A stretch of DNA of 64,000 bases, taken from positions 620,001 to 684,000 of the forward strand of contig NZ_QKTV01000001.1 in assembly GCF_003362725.1 (NCBI RefSeq). The letters run 5' to 3'. The notes under the pieces were generated by a model. The model saw nothing but the letters and a program-made list of their open reading frames with translations, was not told where the DNA came from and made no database searches. The DNA comes from Winogradskyella aurantiaca. Its GTDB lineage: Bacteria > Bacteroidota > Bacteroidia > Flavobacteriales > Flavobacteriaceae. A program made the position numbers and the translations under genes. Within the stretch, counting starts at the first letter, position 1, and the number at the start of each line of letters is the position of its first letter. Below are positions 8,192-16,280 of this stretch, piece after piece.

Positions 8192-9841
8192 TTAGTATCC
8201 AGGGTTTTGTTCTAGGTTAGAATTTAAACTAAGATCTTGCTGTGGAATTGGCATAAGATCTCTAAAGGATTCAGTTGTTCTTCCTGGTTGAACATTACCT
8301 TTCCATTGCCATACGCCATTATCAGAAAATTGGTTGAATCGAATCAAGTCCGTTCTTCTGTGGCACTCCCAGTATAATTCTCTGGCTCTTTCATCAAGAA
8401 CAAAGTCTAATGTTATGGCTCCAGATCCAATATTACCGCTTGTATTGCCGTAGGCTCTCTCTCTTAATATATTGATATATCCAGCAGCAGTACCGGCATC
8501 TCCGCCACCACCTCTGGCAACAATCTCAGCATACATTAAGTACGCATCTCCTAATCTAAACATTGGGAAATCAATATCTGTATGATCACCAGTGGTGTCT
8601 GATCCCTGGTTGCCATTGACATCAACATTGCGATACTTAGAAATGGCATAACCATCTGTAAACGTAGTAACCGTTTGTATGTCTTTCTCCTGACCATCTG
8701 TCCAGATTAAAGCGCGTCCGTCAGGTGAATTTTCGTTATCCACATCACCAGGGAACCTATTAGCGAAAGTAGGAGTGGTTCTTAAACCAAACCAACCACC
8801 ATTAATTCCAAAGACTTCTGTAGCTACTGCATTCATGCTTCCGCCAACAGGAGCGTGTGTCATAAAGGTCATTCCTCCAAAGGCTTGTGTGCGTAATCCA
8901 TCAAATGGAATGGTAAAAATCACTTCAGACTGCGCACCGTTAGAATCATTATCAGCTAAGAATGAGTATTGGTATGGGATAGAAGTATCCACAGTATACC
9001 CTGCAGCGATAATTTGATTTACGTATGTCAATGCATCCGAATATCTGGCAGATCCAGTGTATACTTCAGCATTTAAATATAGTTTGGCTAGAAGCATCCA
9101 GGCAGCACCTCTATCTGCACGACCATACACATGTTGTCTTGCAGGTGCCATACCATCCAAGATGTCTAATAATTCAGACTCGATCCAAACAAAAAGATCT
9201 GCTCTTTCTATTTGTGGAGGTAAGAACGCTCCAATAGGATCATTTTCGGTTACAAATGGAGGATTTGCAAATAAATCCATGGCGTGCCAGTATGTCAAAG
9301 CTCTCATAAAGCGGGCCTCTGCTCTGAACACTTGGATTTCAGCTCTTAGGTCTCCAGTTACTCCACGTCCGTCTAGTTTGTCATCGGTTGTTTGTCTTAA
9401 GAACTCATTTGTCAAGGCTACTTGGTAAAGTAGACGACTGTACATAGTTCTTATAAACTCATTACCTGAGGTCCAAATTTGACCATGAAGGTCTTGGATA
9501 GTACCGTCATTCCAACCGATGATTGCTTCATCAGTGGTTAGCTCCTGCATCTTCCAATACAGTCTTAAGTAGTTAGAAAACCCTTCATCTAGACCAGCTA
9601 AATCTGGTGCTCCAGCAGGACCTTCTTGTCCACTTAAAGAGATACCAGCATATATTTTTCCTAGAAACTCTTCATAAGAGTCTGGATTTTGAAATGCTGC
9701 ATCTGCTGTCAACCTGGCATCTTCAGGTTGCAAGTCCAAACGGTTACTACAGGACTGCACTAAGGCAAACCCAGCAAAGACCGTCAGACAGATCATTAAG
9801 ATTCTTTTCATCATAGCTTTCATATTTATATTAGTCGTCAT
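8192..9841 (-). CDS. susD: SusD/RagB-family starch-binding lipoprotein
   Basis: This 549-residue RagB/SusD-family lipoprotein forms the lid of the SusC transporter and captures glycan at the cell surface. The signal sequence ends LVQSC (Cys31), followed by SNRLDLQPED. Typical family features are the TPR-like segment RAEARFMRALTYWHAM, AWMLLAKLYLNAEVY, the FPMFRLGDAYLMYAEI motif and the C-terminal REL.WECHRRTDLIRF, ending LEQNPGY. Internal Met residues at codons 7, 10 and 11 offer later starts that give a more standard signal peptide. The start lies four bases after the susC stop, so the two are co-transcribed. The substrate is inferred from the neighbouring amylases. Confidence 0.95.
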   Translation of the reverse strand: MTTNINMKAMMKRILMICLTVFAGFALVQSCSNRLDLQPEDARLTADAAFQNPDSYEEFLGKIYAGISLSGQEGPAGAPDLAGLDEGFSNYLRLYWKMQELTTDEAIIGWNDGTIQDLHGQIWTSGNEFIRTMYSRLLYQVALTNEFLRQTTDDKLDGRGVTGDLRAEIQVFRAEARFMRALTYWHAMDLFANPPFVTENDPIGAFLPPQIERADLFVWIESELLDILDGMAPARQHVYGRADRGAAWMLLAKLYLNAEVYTGSARYSDALTYVNQIIAAGYTVDTSIPYQYSFLADNDSNGAQSEVIFTIPFDGLRTQAFGGMTFMTHAPVGGSMNAVATEVFGINGGWFGLRTTPTFANRFPGDVDNENSPDGRALIWTDGQEKDIQTVTTFTDGYAISKYRNVDVNGNQGSDTTGDHTDIDFPMFRLGDAYLMYAEIVARGGGGDAGTAAGYINILRERAYGNTSGNIGSGAITLDFVLDERARELYWECHRRTDLIRFNQFSDNGVWQWKGNVQPGRTTESFRDLMPIPQQDLSLNSNLEQNPGY

Positions 9842-9845
9842 TTTT

Positions 9846-12767
9846 TTAGAAAGTTAAGTTAAGACCTAAAACAATATCTCTTGTTCTTGGGTAGAAATTA
9901 TTTTGAATTCCATCTCCAAGTTCAGGATCTAAACCGTCAAAATCTGTAATAATAAATACATTCGTTGCCGTTAAGGATACTCTTAATTTGGTATTTTCAA
10001 ATGGTAAGTTGTATCCTAAAGCAATATTGTCTAGTCTTACAAAATCCGCTCTTTGGATGTAGTAATCTGAGAACAAATTTTGGTTTTCAAAGCCAGTATT
10101 CAATACATCAGCGTGCGCATTTGCTTGATAACCTGGCTGGTTCAATACGGCATTTAAGTTACCTGTATCTGAAGCATTGTTGTTGTATACATAGTTTCCA
10201 AAGGCTCCTCTAAAGGTAAAGTTCAAGTCAAAAGCTTTGTAGCGTAAACTGTTGGTAAAACCGAAGAACGCGTCTGGTGTTGCTTTTTTGTAAGCTTGTC
10301 TATCAGCCTCTGTGATTTGGTTATCACCATTTACATCCACATAGGCTCCTTCAATTGGACGTCCCTGATCATCGTACACTTGTCTGAATACAAAGAATGT
10401 TGTTGGGTCAAATCCAGGCTTTAAGATTTGAATCTGGTTACCGACACCTCCAGAAATTCCACCTTTTGGAATAAAGAAGTTTGGATCATTACTTAAACTT
10501 AATTTGGTAACCTCAAATCGTTGGAAGGTCAAGTTAAAGTTAGCATCCCAGTTAAAATCTTCTGTATTAAAGATGACACCACCAAGTGTAAATTCAATAC
10601 CTCTACTGATCAATTCACCAACATTAGTCGTTAGTAAGTCAGTTAGGTTAGCCCCAGCTGGAACTGGTACAGTGGCTAAGAGGTCTTTGGTTTCCTTGTA
10701 ATAAGCATCAACGGTTGCAGTCAAACGGTTGCTGAAGAATCCTAAATCCAAAGCTACGTTATACTGGCTTGTTTGCTCCCACGTTAAATTTTCATCAAAG
10801 CCTTCTGGTCGTAAAGTTTGAATGAACACAGGATTTCCTGCAGGATCGGTTCCAAACTGAACGTTGGCAGCTGCATTTCGAGAAGGAGTGTAGACACCTA
10901 AGAAACCATAGTTGTCACCAATCTCTTGTTGACCAGTTACACCCCAACCACCTCTAATCTTGAAATTAGAGAAAGCTGAATCTTCCATCCAGGATTCGTT
11001 AGATACTTTCCAACCAACTGAAACTCCAGGGAAATAACCCCAACGGTTACCATCCGCAAATCTCGAAGAACCATCCGCTCTCATATTAGCAGAAATCAGA
11101 TAGCGATTAGAGATGTCAAAACTTGCTCTTGCAAAATACGATTCCAATGCATTACGGTTGATATCTGTGTTGGACTGTGGTGCGTTACCACCTCTATCGA
11201 AGAAACTTTTAATATAGAATTCCTGGAATGCATGACCTGCTGTAATATCAACAACGGTGTTGATTGATTCTACATTACTCTTGTAATTAAAGTAAAAGTC
11301 AAGGTTGGTGTTTCTGTTTAAACCATTAGATACTTCTGGAGTAGCAATGGCATCTGGGTTATTTGGATTTCCTCTGTCAAAACGTGAACCATTATTTTCT
11401 GCATAATCAAGACCTGCATTAACAACAAATCGTAACTCTTTTAAGAACCAGAATTTATAATCGATATTGAAGTTTCCAATTACACGCTGAATCGTTTGAT
11501 CACTATTCCAGTTCTCTTTTTGTAATTGCCAAACTGGGTTGGCTGGTGCTAAATTAGCTCCAGGGATATTAGGGTTAGAACTGTATTGGTAAAAACTACC
11601 ATCTTCATTAAATACGGGTTGTGTAGGATCAAATCTTACAGCTTGTCCAATAGCCCCTTCGTTTTTATAATCGTATTTGTCTTGGATAACTTTAGCAACT
11701 AAAGTCATTTTTAAATCATTGTCCAGAGCTCTTTGAACAAAGGATGTATTTAAAGCCACACGCTCGTATAAATCTTTTAATGGACCTTCTTGAGACGCAT
11801 AGTTAAAATTAACCCTGAAATTAAAGTTATCATAACCTTTAGAGGCTGTTAAATTGTGAATTGCTCCAATTCCAGTCTGGAATATTTGATCTTGCCAGTC
11901 AGTACTAGTATTTCCTAAACCTGATGGATCAAAACGAGGGTCATCAGCAAGTGTTCGGTATTGATCAGCTGATAGATTGTTAACCGTATTTGCAACCCTT
12001 CTAGTAGACACTTGAAGTCCGTATTCCAATTTAAATGGTTGTCCAGTCGATCCTTTTTTAGTGGTGATTAAAACTACACCGTTTGAGGCTCTAGAACCAT
12101 AAATGGCTGTAGCAGAGGCATCTTTTAAAACCACAAAATCTTCAATGTCTTCGGGGTTGATAGCATTTAATGCACTTCTCGATCCTTGTGCCCCACCTCT
12201 TTGATCAATTGGCAGACCATCAATTACAATTAAGGGATCATTAGTTGCAGTTAACGAAGAACCACCACGAATTCTAATAGAACCACCGTCACCAGCGGCA
12301 CCACTAGGCGCAGTTACATTAACACCAGCTGCCTTACCGGCAATTAATTGTTGAGGTGCTACTATCGCCCCTTTATTAAATTCTTCAGTACTTACTTTTT
12401 CAACGGCTCCTGTAGCATCCTGTTTGGTAGTGGCACCATAACCAATAAGAACTATTTCTTCTAATTGGGCAGCATCTTCAACCATAGTAATGTCGATTCT
12501 GGACTGTCCGTTAAAGACAACTTCCTGAGTAACAAACCCTAAATAAGAAAAAACAATGGTGTCTCCATTGTTTACATTTTCAAGGGTATAGTTACCATCA
12601 AAATCTGTTGATGTACCAGTTGTTGTTCCTTTTACCAACACATTTACGCCTGGTAAAGGCATCGCATTTGCTTCGTCCGTTATTGTACCTGAAACAGTGG
12701 ACTGCCCAAAAATGAGAGCAGGCACCATAAAGATGCTTAACAGCAAAGCACTAAAAATTGTTTTCAT
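9846..12767 (-). CDS. susC: SusC/RagA-family TonB-dependent outer-membrane transporter
   Basis: The 973-residue TonB-linked porin has a signal peptide (about 1-21). A carboxypeptidase-regulatory-like domain (about 24-95: SGTITDEANAMPLPGVNVLVKG ... FDGNYTL) is the hallmark of SusC proteins. The plug begins EEIVLIGYGA and contains the family motif IRIRGGSSL, DPLIVIDGLP and ATAIYGSRASNGVVLITTKKG. A long 22-strand barrel follows and ends in a terminal Phe (LGLNLTF). It imports maltodextrins across the outer membrane together with SusD. It is the first gene of the minus-strand arm, 296 bp from the divergent LacI regulator. Confidence 0.96.
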   Translation of the reverse strand: MKTIFSALLLSIFMVPALIFGQSTVSGTITDEANAMPLPGVNVLVKGTTTGTSTDFDGNYTLENVNNGDTIVFSYLGFVTQEVVFNGQSRIDITMVEDAAQLEEIVLIGYGATTKQDATGAVEKVSTEEFNKGAIVAPQQLIAGKAAGVNVTAPSGAAGDGGSIRIRGGSSLTATNDPLIVIDGLPIDQRGGAQGSRSALNAINPEDIEDFVVLKDASATAIYGSRASNGVVLITTKKGSTGQPFKLEYGLQVSTRRVANTVNNLSADQYRTLADDPRFDPSGLGNTSTDWQDQIFQTGIGAIHNLTASKGYDNFNFRVNFNYASQEGPLKDLYERVALNTSFVQRALDNDLKMTLVAKVIQDKYDYKNEGAIGQAVRFDPTQPVFNEDGSFYQYSSNPNIPGANLAPANPVWQLQKENWNSDQTIQRVIGNFNIDYKFWFLKELRFVVNAGLDYAENNGSRFDRGNPNNPDAIATPEVSNGLNRNTNLDFYFNYKSNVESINTVVDITAGHAFQEFYIKSFFDRGGNAPQSNTDINRNALESYFARASFDISNRYLISANMRADGSSRFADGNRWGYFPGVSVGWKVSNESWMEDSAFSNFKIRGGWGVTGQQEIGDNYGFLGVYTPSRNAAANVQFGTDPAGNPVFIQTLRPEGFDENLTWEQTSQYNVALDLGFFSNRLTATVDAYYKETKDLLATVPVPAGANLTDLLTTNVGELISRGIEFTLGGVIFNTEDFNWDANFNLTFQRFEVTKLSLSNDPNFFIPKGGISGGVGNQIQILKPGFDPTTFFVFRQVYDDQGRPIEGAYVDVNGDNQITEADRQAYKKATPDAFFGFTNSLRYKAFDLNFTFRGAFGNYVYNNNASDTGNLNAVLNQPGYQANAHADVLNTGFENQNLFSDYYIQRADFVRLDNIALGYNLPFENTKLRVSLTATNVFIITDFDGLDPELGDGIQNNFYPRTRDIVLGLNLTF

Positions 12768-12836
12768 ACAATATCTTTAAGTTAATTGCTTTAGTTAATT
12801 GTGTTTATATTTTCACTTCTCGGGGTTAAATTTATG

Positions 12837-12844
12837 TAAATATA
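12837..12844 (-). promoter_or_regulatory. Possible -7 element of the susC promoter
   Basis: On the minus strand the bases read TATATTTA, one mismatch from the Bacteroidota -7 consensus TAnnTTTG. It lies about 70 bp upstream of the susC start. A T-run about 16 bases upstream could serve as a weak -33 element. No better match occurs in the gap, so this is a tentative assignment. Confidence 0.35.
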
Positions 12845-12878
12845 GGATGACGGTTATGTTAAAAAACCTGACATTTGT

Positions 12879-12896
12879 CACGAAAACGTTTTCGTG
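12879..12896. promoter_or_regulatory. LacI-type operator palindrome between susC and its regulator
   Basis: CACGAAAACGTTTTCGTG is an 18-bp perfect palindrome with the central CG typical of LacI/GalR-family operators. It lies in the 296-bp divergent region between susC (minus) and the LacI gene (plus). It is 112 bp from the susC start, 168 bp from the regulator start, and about 35 bp upstream of the possible susC -7 element. That placement fits activation of susC rather than simple blockage, but this is inference. The rest of the gap is AT-rich. It also holds a 9-bp inverted pair, GACAATGTT at 12920-12928 and AACATTGTC at 13010-13018. Confidence 0.85.
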
Positions 12897-13063
12897 TTAA
12901 AAACTTTTAAATATTTAACGACAATGTTCTAAATTTAGTTAAAAAATGAGGATGTCATAATACTAAAGGTGTTAAAATAAGAATGTTTAAGAATATCGCA
13001 ATTGAATTAAACATTGTCAAGCTCATTTTTTTAGGCTATTATTAAGGATTATTTAATAACGAA

Positions 13064-14104
13064 ATGAAGAGAAAAGTAACCCTCAAACAAATTGCTAAAG
13101 AATTAGATGTTTCCATCTCAACGGTATCTAAGGCCTTACGAAATAGCGTGGAAATTAGCGACGATACCAAGCAGAAAGTTCAGGCCTTTGCCAAACTGTA
13201 TAACTACCGTCCTAATAACATAGCATTAAGTCTTAAGAACCGAAAAACAAACACAATAGGAATCATTATTCCTGAAATTGTGCATCACTTTTTCTCTAAG
13301 GTTATCAGAGGTGTAGAATTAGTAGCCAATCAACGAGGCTACAATGTTATCGTTGGTCTATCCAATGAGTCGTTCTCTAAAGAGGTAATTAACATGCAAA
13401 TGTTGGCCAACGGAAGTATTGATGGGTTTATTCTTTCCATCTCAAAAGAAACATTGCAACTTCAGGACTATCATCACTTTGATGAAACCATTAGTCAAGG
13501 GATGCCAATAGTCATGTTTGATCGTGTGGTGAATGAAATTGAATGTGATAAGGTGGTTATCGACGATTTTCAGGGAGCGAAATCAGCAGTAGATCATTTA
13601 ATTGCAAAAGGTGCTCGAAACATTGCCCTTATTACAACACGCGATTATGTTAGTGTTGGTAAGCTGCGAACTCAGGGTTATATGGAGTCTTTGATGAATC
13701 ATCAGATTGATCCAAAATCTGAACTCATTTTAAAACTAGATGATTCCAAAAACTATGAGGAGGATCTTGATGCCTTGGAACAAGAAATAAGACCGCTGTT
13801 TGAATCCAATGATAAAATAGATGCTCTGTTTGCTGTTAATGAATTGTATGCGCTTTCGGCTATGAAAGTTGCTAAAAGTTTTGGCTATCAAATCCCAGAA
13901 GATATTCAAGTGGTTGGTTTCACTGATGGCGTATTGTCCAAGCATGCCTCTCCAAGCATGTCTACTGTAAGTCAGCATGGACAGGAAATGGGTGAAAAGG
14001 CAGCTCATTTATTAATAGATCGTCTTGAGAATGAAGAAGATGAGGAGCACTATCAAACCGTGATAATTCCGGCTGATTTAGTGGAGCGCGAATCGACAAA
14101 ATAG
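13064..14104 (+). CDS. LacI-family regulator of the maltodextrin locus
   Basis: The 346-residue DNA-binding protein has a LacI helix-turn-helix at residues about 5-27 (VTLKQIAKELDVSISTVSKAL). The hinge helix follows (YRPNNIALSLKN), then the periplasmic-binding-protein-like sugar domain (TIGIIIPEIVHHFFSKVIRG ... VVGFTDG ... VERES). It is divergent from susC and directly upstream of the transporter/phosphorylase operon, so it very likely controls both arms through the palindrome at 12879-12896. This differs from Bacteroides thetaiotaomicron, where the membrane regulator SusR controls sus. The inducer is probably maltose or a maltodextrin, by context only. Confidence 0.93.
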   Translation: MKRKVTLKQIAKELDVSISTVSKALRNSVEISDDTKQKVQAFAKLYNYRPNNIALSLKNRKTNTIGIIIPEIVHHFFSKVIRGVELVANQRGYNVIVGLSNESFSKEVINMQMLANGSIDGFILSISKETLQLQDYHHFDETISQGMPIVMFDRVVNEIECDKVVIDDFQGAKSAVDHLIAKGARNIALITTRDYVSVGKLRTQGYMESLMNHQIDPKSELILKLDDSKNYEEDLDALEQEIRPLFESNDKIDALFAVNELYALSAMKVAKSFGYQIPEDIQVVGFTDGVLSKHASPSMSTVSQHGQEMGEKAAHLLIDRLENEEDEEHYQTVIIPADLVERESTK

Positions 14105-14114
14105 AGATTTAACA

Positions 14115-14143
14115 TTGCGCATTTAAAATAATGCCTATCTTTG
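14115..14143 (+). promoter_or_regulatory. Promoter of the maltose/starch-degrading operon
   Basis: A -33-type TTG (14115-14117) is followed after 18 bases by TATCTTTG (14136-14143), an exact match to the Bacteroidota -7 consensus TAnnTTTG. It lies just after the LacI stop and about 93 bp before the MFS transporter start. The operon can therefore be transcribed independently of the regulator gene, with a leader of about 85 nt. Confidence 0.65.
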
Positions 14144-14153
14144 AAGACTGAAT

Positions 14154-14192
14154 TCAAAACTTATATTTTCATTTCTCTCGTATAAGTTTTGA
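14154..14192 (+). repeat. 12-bp inverted repeat in the operon leader
   Basis: TCAAAACTTATA (14154-14165) and TATAAGTTTTGA (14181-14192) are perfect reverse complements with a 15-nt loop. Two smaller stems follow directly: GATAAG/CTTATC (14191-14207) and AATAGTA/TACTATT (14210-14234). Together they fill the leader between the promoter and the ATG at 14236. The last stem reaches into the ribosome-binding region. The role is unknown; an operator or a leader RNA structure is possible. Confidence 0.6.
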
Positions 14193-14235
14193 TAAGTATA
14201 GCTTATCAGAATAGTATCAATTTAAAATACTATTA

Positions 14236-15582
14236 ATGGAAAAGCGACGTCTCTCCTTTTGGGAAATTTGGAATTTAAGTTTTGGATTTCTTGGAGTTCA
14301 AATGGGTTTTGCCCTTCAGAATGCTAACGCCAGCCGAATACTCCAAATTTTTGGTGCCGATGTGCATGAACTTTCATGGTTTTGGATCGTAGCACCCCTG
14401 ACAGGTCTAATTGTACAACCTATAATTGGCCATTACAGTGACAGGACATGGACCAGACTAGGTCGGCGAAGACCATATTTTTTAGTTGGGGCTGTATTAG
14501 CATCCATAGGTCTTATCCTAATGCCAAATTCAGATATGTTTACTGCTTATTTACCCGCGCTTTGGGTTGGAGCAGGTCTATTAATGATTATGGATGCTTC
14601 TTTCAATATTGCCATGGAACCATTTAGAGCTTTGGTGGCGGATGTTCTACCATCCGATCAAAGAACCTTGGGATTCAGTGTTCAAACCGTATTGATCGGT
14701 ATAGGCGCTGTCTTTGGATCCTGGTTACCTTATATGTTGGCTAATTGGTTTAATGTTTCAAACGAAGCGGCTGTTGGAGAGGTGCCATTAAATTTACTGC
14801 TTTCCTTCTTCATAGGAGCAGCCGTATTAATTATAAGTATTCTTGTAACGGTTACAACCACTAAGGAGTATTCACCAGAAGAAATGGCCTTAATTCATGC
14901 CACTGAAGGCGAGGAACCTGAAGAGGAGTCCGCTAGCTTGATGAATATTTTTTCCGATTTTGCCAAAATGCCAGATACCATGCGTCAATTGGCATGGGTG
15001 CAATTCTTCTCATGGTTTGGACTCTTTGGTATGTGGGTATTTGCAGCGCCAGCCATCGCATCTCATATTTATGGTCTGGATATTACGGATACTCATAGTA
15101 AGGGATTTCAAGATGCCGGTGATTGGGTTGGAATTTTATTTGGTGTTTACAATGCAGTTTCTGCTGTATATGCCTTCTTTTTACCAGCCATTGCTAAAAA
15201 ATTAGGCCGAAAACGAACTCATGCAGTATCTCTAATTATTGGAGGATTGGGATTGATATCGCTTTACTTCATGCCTGACAAGAATTGGTTAATATTATCA
15301 ATGGTAGGTGTTGGTGTTGCCTGGGCAAGTATACTAGCTATGCCTTATGCTATTTTGGCTGGATCTATACCGGTTAGGAAGATGGGAGTATATATGGGTA
15401 TTTTCAATTTCTTTATCGTACTACCTCAAATCCTTAATGCATTGATTGGTGGGCCAATGGTAAAGTACTTATACAACGACCGTCCAATTTTTGCATTAGT
15501 GACAAGCGGAGTTTCATTGATAATTGCCGCAATTCTCGTACGTAGAGTAAAAGATGTTGATGACACTGTTATAGAATCGTAA
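14236..15582 (+). CDS. MFS maltose/maltodextrin transporter (SLC45-like)
   Basis: The 448-residue inner-membrane major-facilitator protein has about 12 hydrophobic segments. GHYSDRTWTRLGRRRPYFL (about 75-93) is the cytoplasmic loop 2-3 signature of the sucrose/maltose (SLC45-type) branch. FRALVADVLPSDQR in loop 4-5 is also typical. It leads an operon encoding beta-phosphoglucomutase and maltose phosphorylase. I therefore infer uptake of maltose or short maltodextrins into the cytoplasm, probably with protons. The acidic loop EGEEPEEES marks the central cytoplasmic linker. Bacteroidota starch loci typically carry such a gene where enteric bacteria use an ABC transporter. Confidence 0.88.
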   Translation: MEKRRLSFWEIWNLSFGFLGVQMGFALQNANASRILQIFGADVHELSWFWIVAPLTGLIVQPIIGHYSDRTWTRLGRRRPYFLVGAVLASIGLILMPNSDMFTAYLPALWVGAGLLMIMDASFNIAMEPFRALVADVLPSDQRTLGFSVQTVLIGIGAVFGSWLPYMLANWFNVSNEAAVGEVPLNLLLSFFIGAAVLIISILVTVTTTKEYSPEEMALIHATEGEEPEEESASLMNIFSDFAKMPDTMRQLAWVQFFSWFGLFGMWVFAAPAIASHIYGLDITDTHSKGFQDAGDWVGILFGVYNAVSAVYAFFLPAIAKKLGRKRTHAVSLIIGGLGLISLYFMPDKNWLILSMVGVGVAWASILAMPYAILAGSIPVRKMGVYMGIFNFFIVLPQILNALIGGPMVKYLYNDRPIFALVTSGVSLIIAAILVRRVKDVDDTVIES

Positions 15583-15584
15583 CA

Positions 15585-16241
15585 ATGAATAAAAAAGGAT
15601 TTATTTTCGATCTGGATGGCGTAATTGTTGATACTGCTAAGTATCATTTCTTAGCCTGGAAAAAACTTGCTCAAGGATTAGGGATTGACTTTACAGAAGA
15701 AGAGAATGAACAACTAAAAGGCGTTAGCCGAGTGCGTTCTCTCGAAAAAATTCTTTCCTGGGGTAATAAAACCATTTCAGACGACCAGTTTAATCGATTA
15801 ATGGCTGAAAAAAATGAAGACTATCTCCGTTATATTGATAAGATGGACGAGTCTGAGCTATTACCGATGGTAAAAGAAACGCTTCAGTTTTTAAAGGATT
15901 CACAACAAGGGATATCTCTTGGTTCTGCGAGTAAAAATGCACGTCATATACTCGACAAGGTTAATGTGAATTCATTCTTTAGTGCTATTGTTGATGGTAA
16001 CGATGTTTCCAGGGCAAAACCTGACCCTGAAGTATTTTTAATAGCAGCAAAATTACTAGATATCGAGCCTAATCAATGTATTGTATTCGAAGATTCCGTC
16101 GCTGGGGTTCAAGCGGCAAATACTGCGGGTATGACTTCAATCGGTATTGGAAGTGAAGATGTGCTTCATGAAGCACACTATATATTTAAAGACTTTACCC
16201 AAATCTCTCAATCATTTATTACAGATTTAATAAATAATTAA
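15585..16241 (+). CDS. pgmB: Beta-phosphoglucomutase
   Basis: The 218-residue cytosolic HAD enzyme converts beta-glucose 1-phosphate, the product of maltose phosphorylase, to glucose 6-phosphate. FDLDGVIVDT (about 7-16) holds the phosphorylated Asp9 and the second Asp11. GVSRVRSLEKIL is the substrate-loop segment of beta-PGMs. GSASKNA, RAKPDPEVFL with its Lys, and EDSVAGVQAA supply the later HAD motifs. The gene starts two bases after the transporter stop and precedes maltose phosphorylase. That gene order makes beta-PGM far more likely than another HAD phosphatase. Confidence 0.94.
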   Translation: MNKKGFIFDLDGVIVDTAKYHFLAWKKLAQGLGIDFTEEENEQLKGVSRVRSLEKILSWGNKTISDDQFNRLMAEKNEDYLRYIDKMDESELLPMVKETLQFLKDSQQGISLGSASKNARHILDKVNVNSFFSAIVDGNDVSRAKPDPEVFLIAAKLLDIEPNQCIVFEDSVAGVQAANTAGMTSIGIGSEDVLHEAHYIFKDFTQISQSFITDLINN

Positions 16242-16248
16242 AGTAAAA

Positions 16249-16262
16249 GTTGCCCGGGCAAC
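16249..16262. repeat. 14-bp GC-rich palindrome upstream of maltose phosphorylase
   Basis: GTTGCCCGGGCAAC is a perfect loopless palindrome in the 39-bp gap between pgmB and the GH65 gene. It ends 18 bases before the ATG at 16281. Its GC content stands out against AT-rich flanks. It could be a protein-binding site or an mRNA structure; nothing in the sequence decides between them. Confidence 0.55.
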
Positions 16263-16280
16263 ACCTAACGAAATCAAACA

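Noticed and set aside
9057-9428. Plus-strand open frame of 123 codons inside susD
   Set aside because: It is a shadow of the susD reading frame with no domain, start context or promoter.
12920-13018. Paired GACAATGTT/AACATTGTC as a second operator pair
   Set aside because: The arms are nine bases and 81 bases apart in AT-rich DNA. It is noted with the operator but not strong enough for its own claim.
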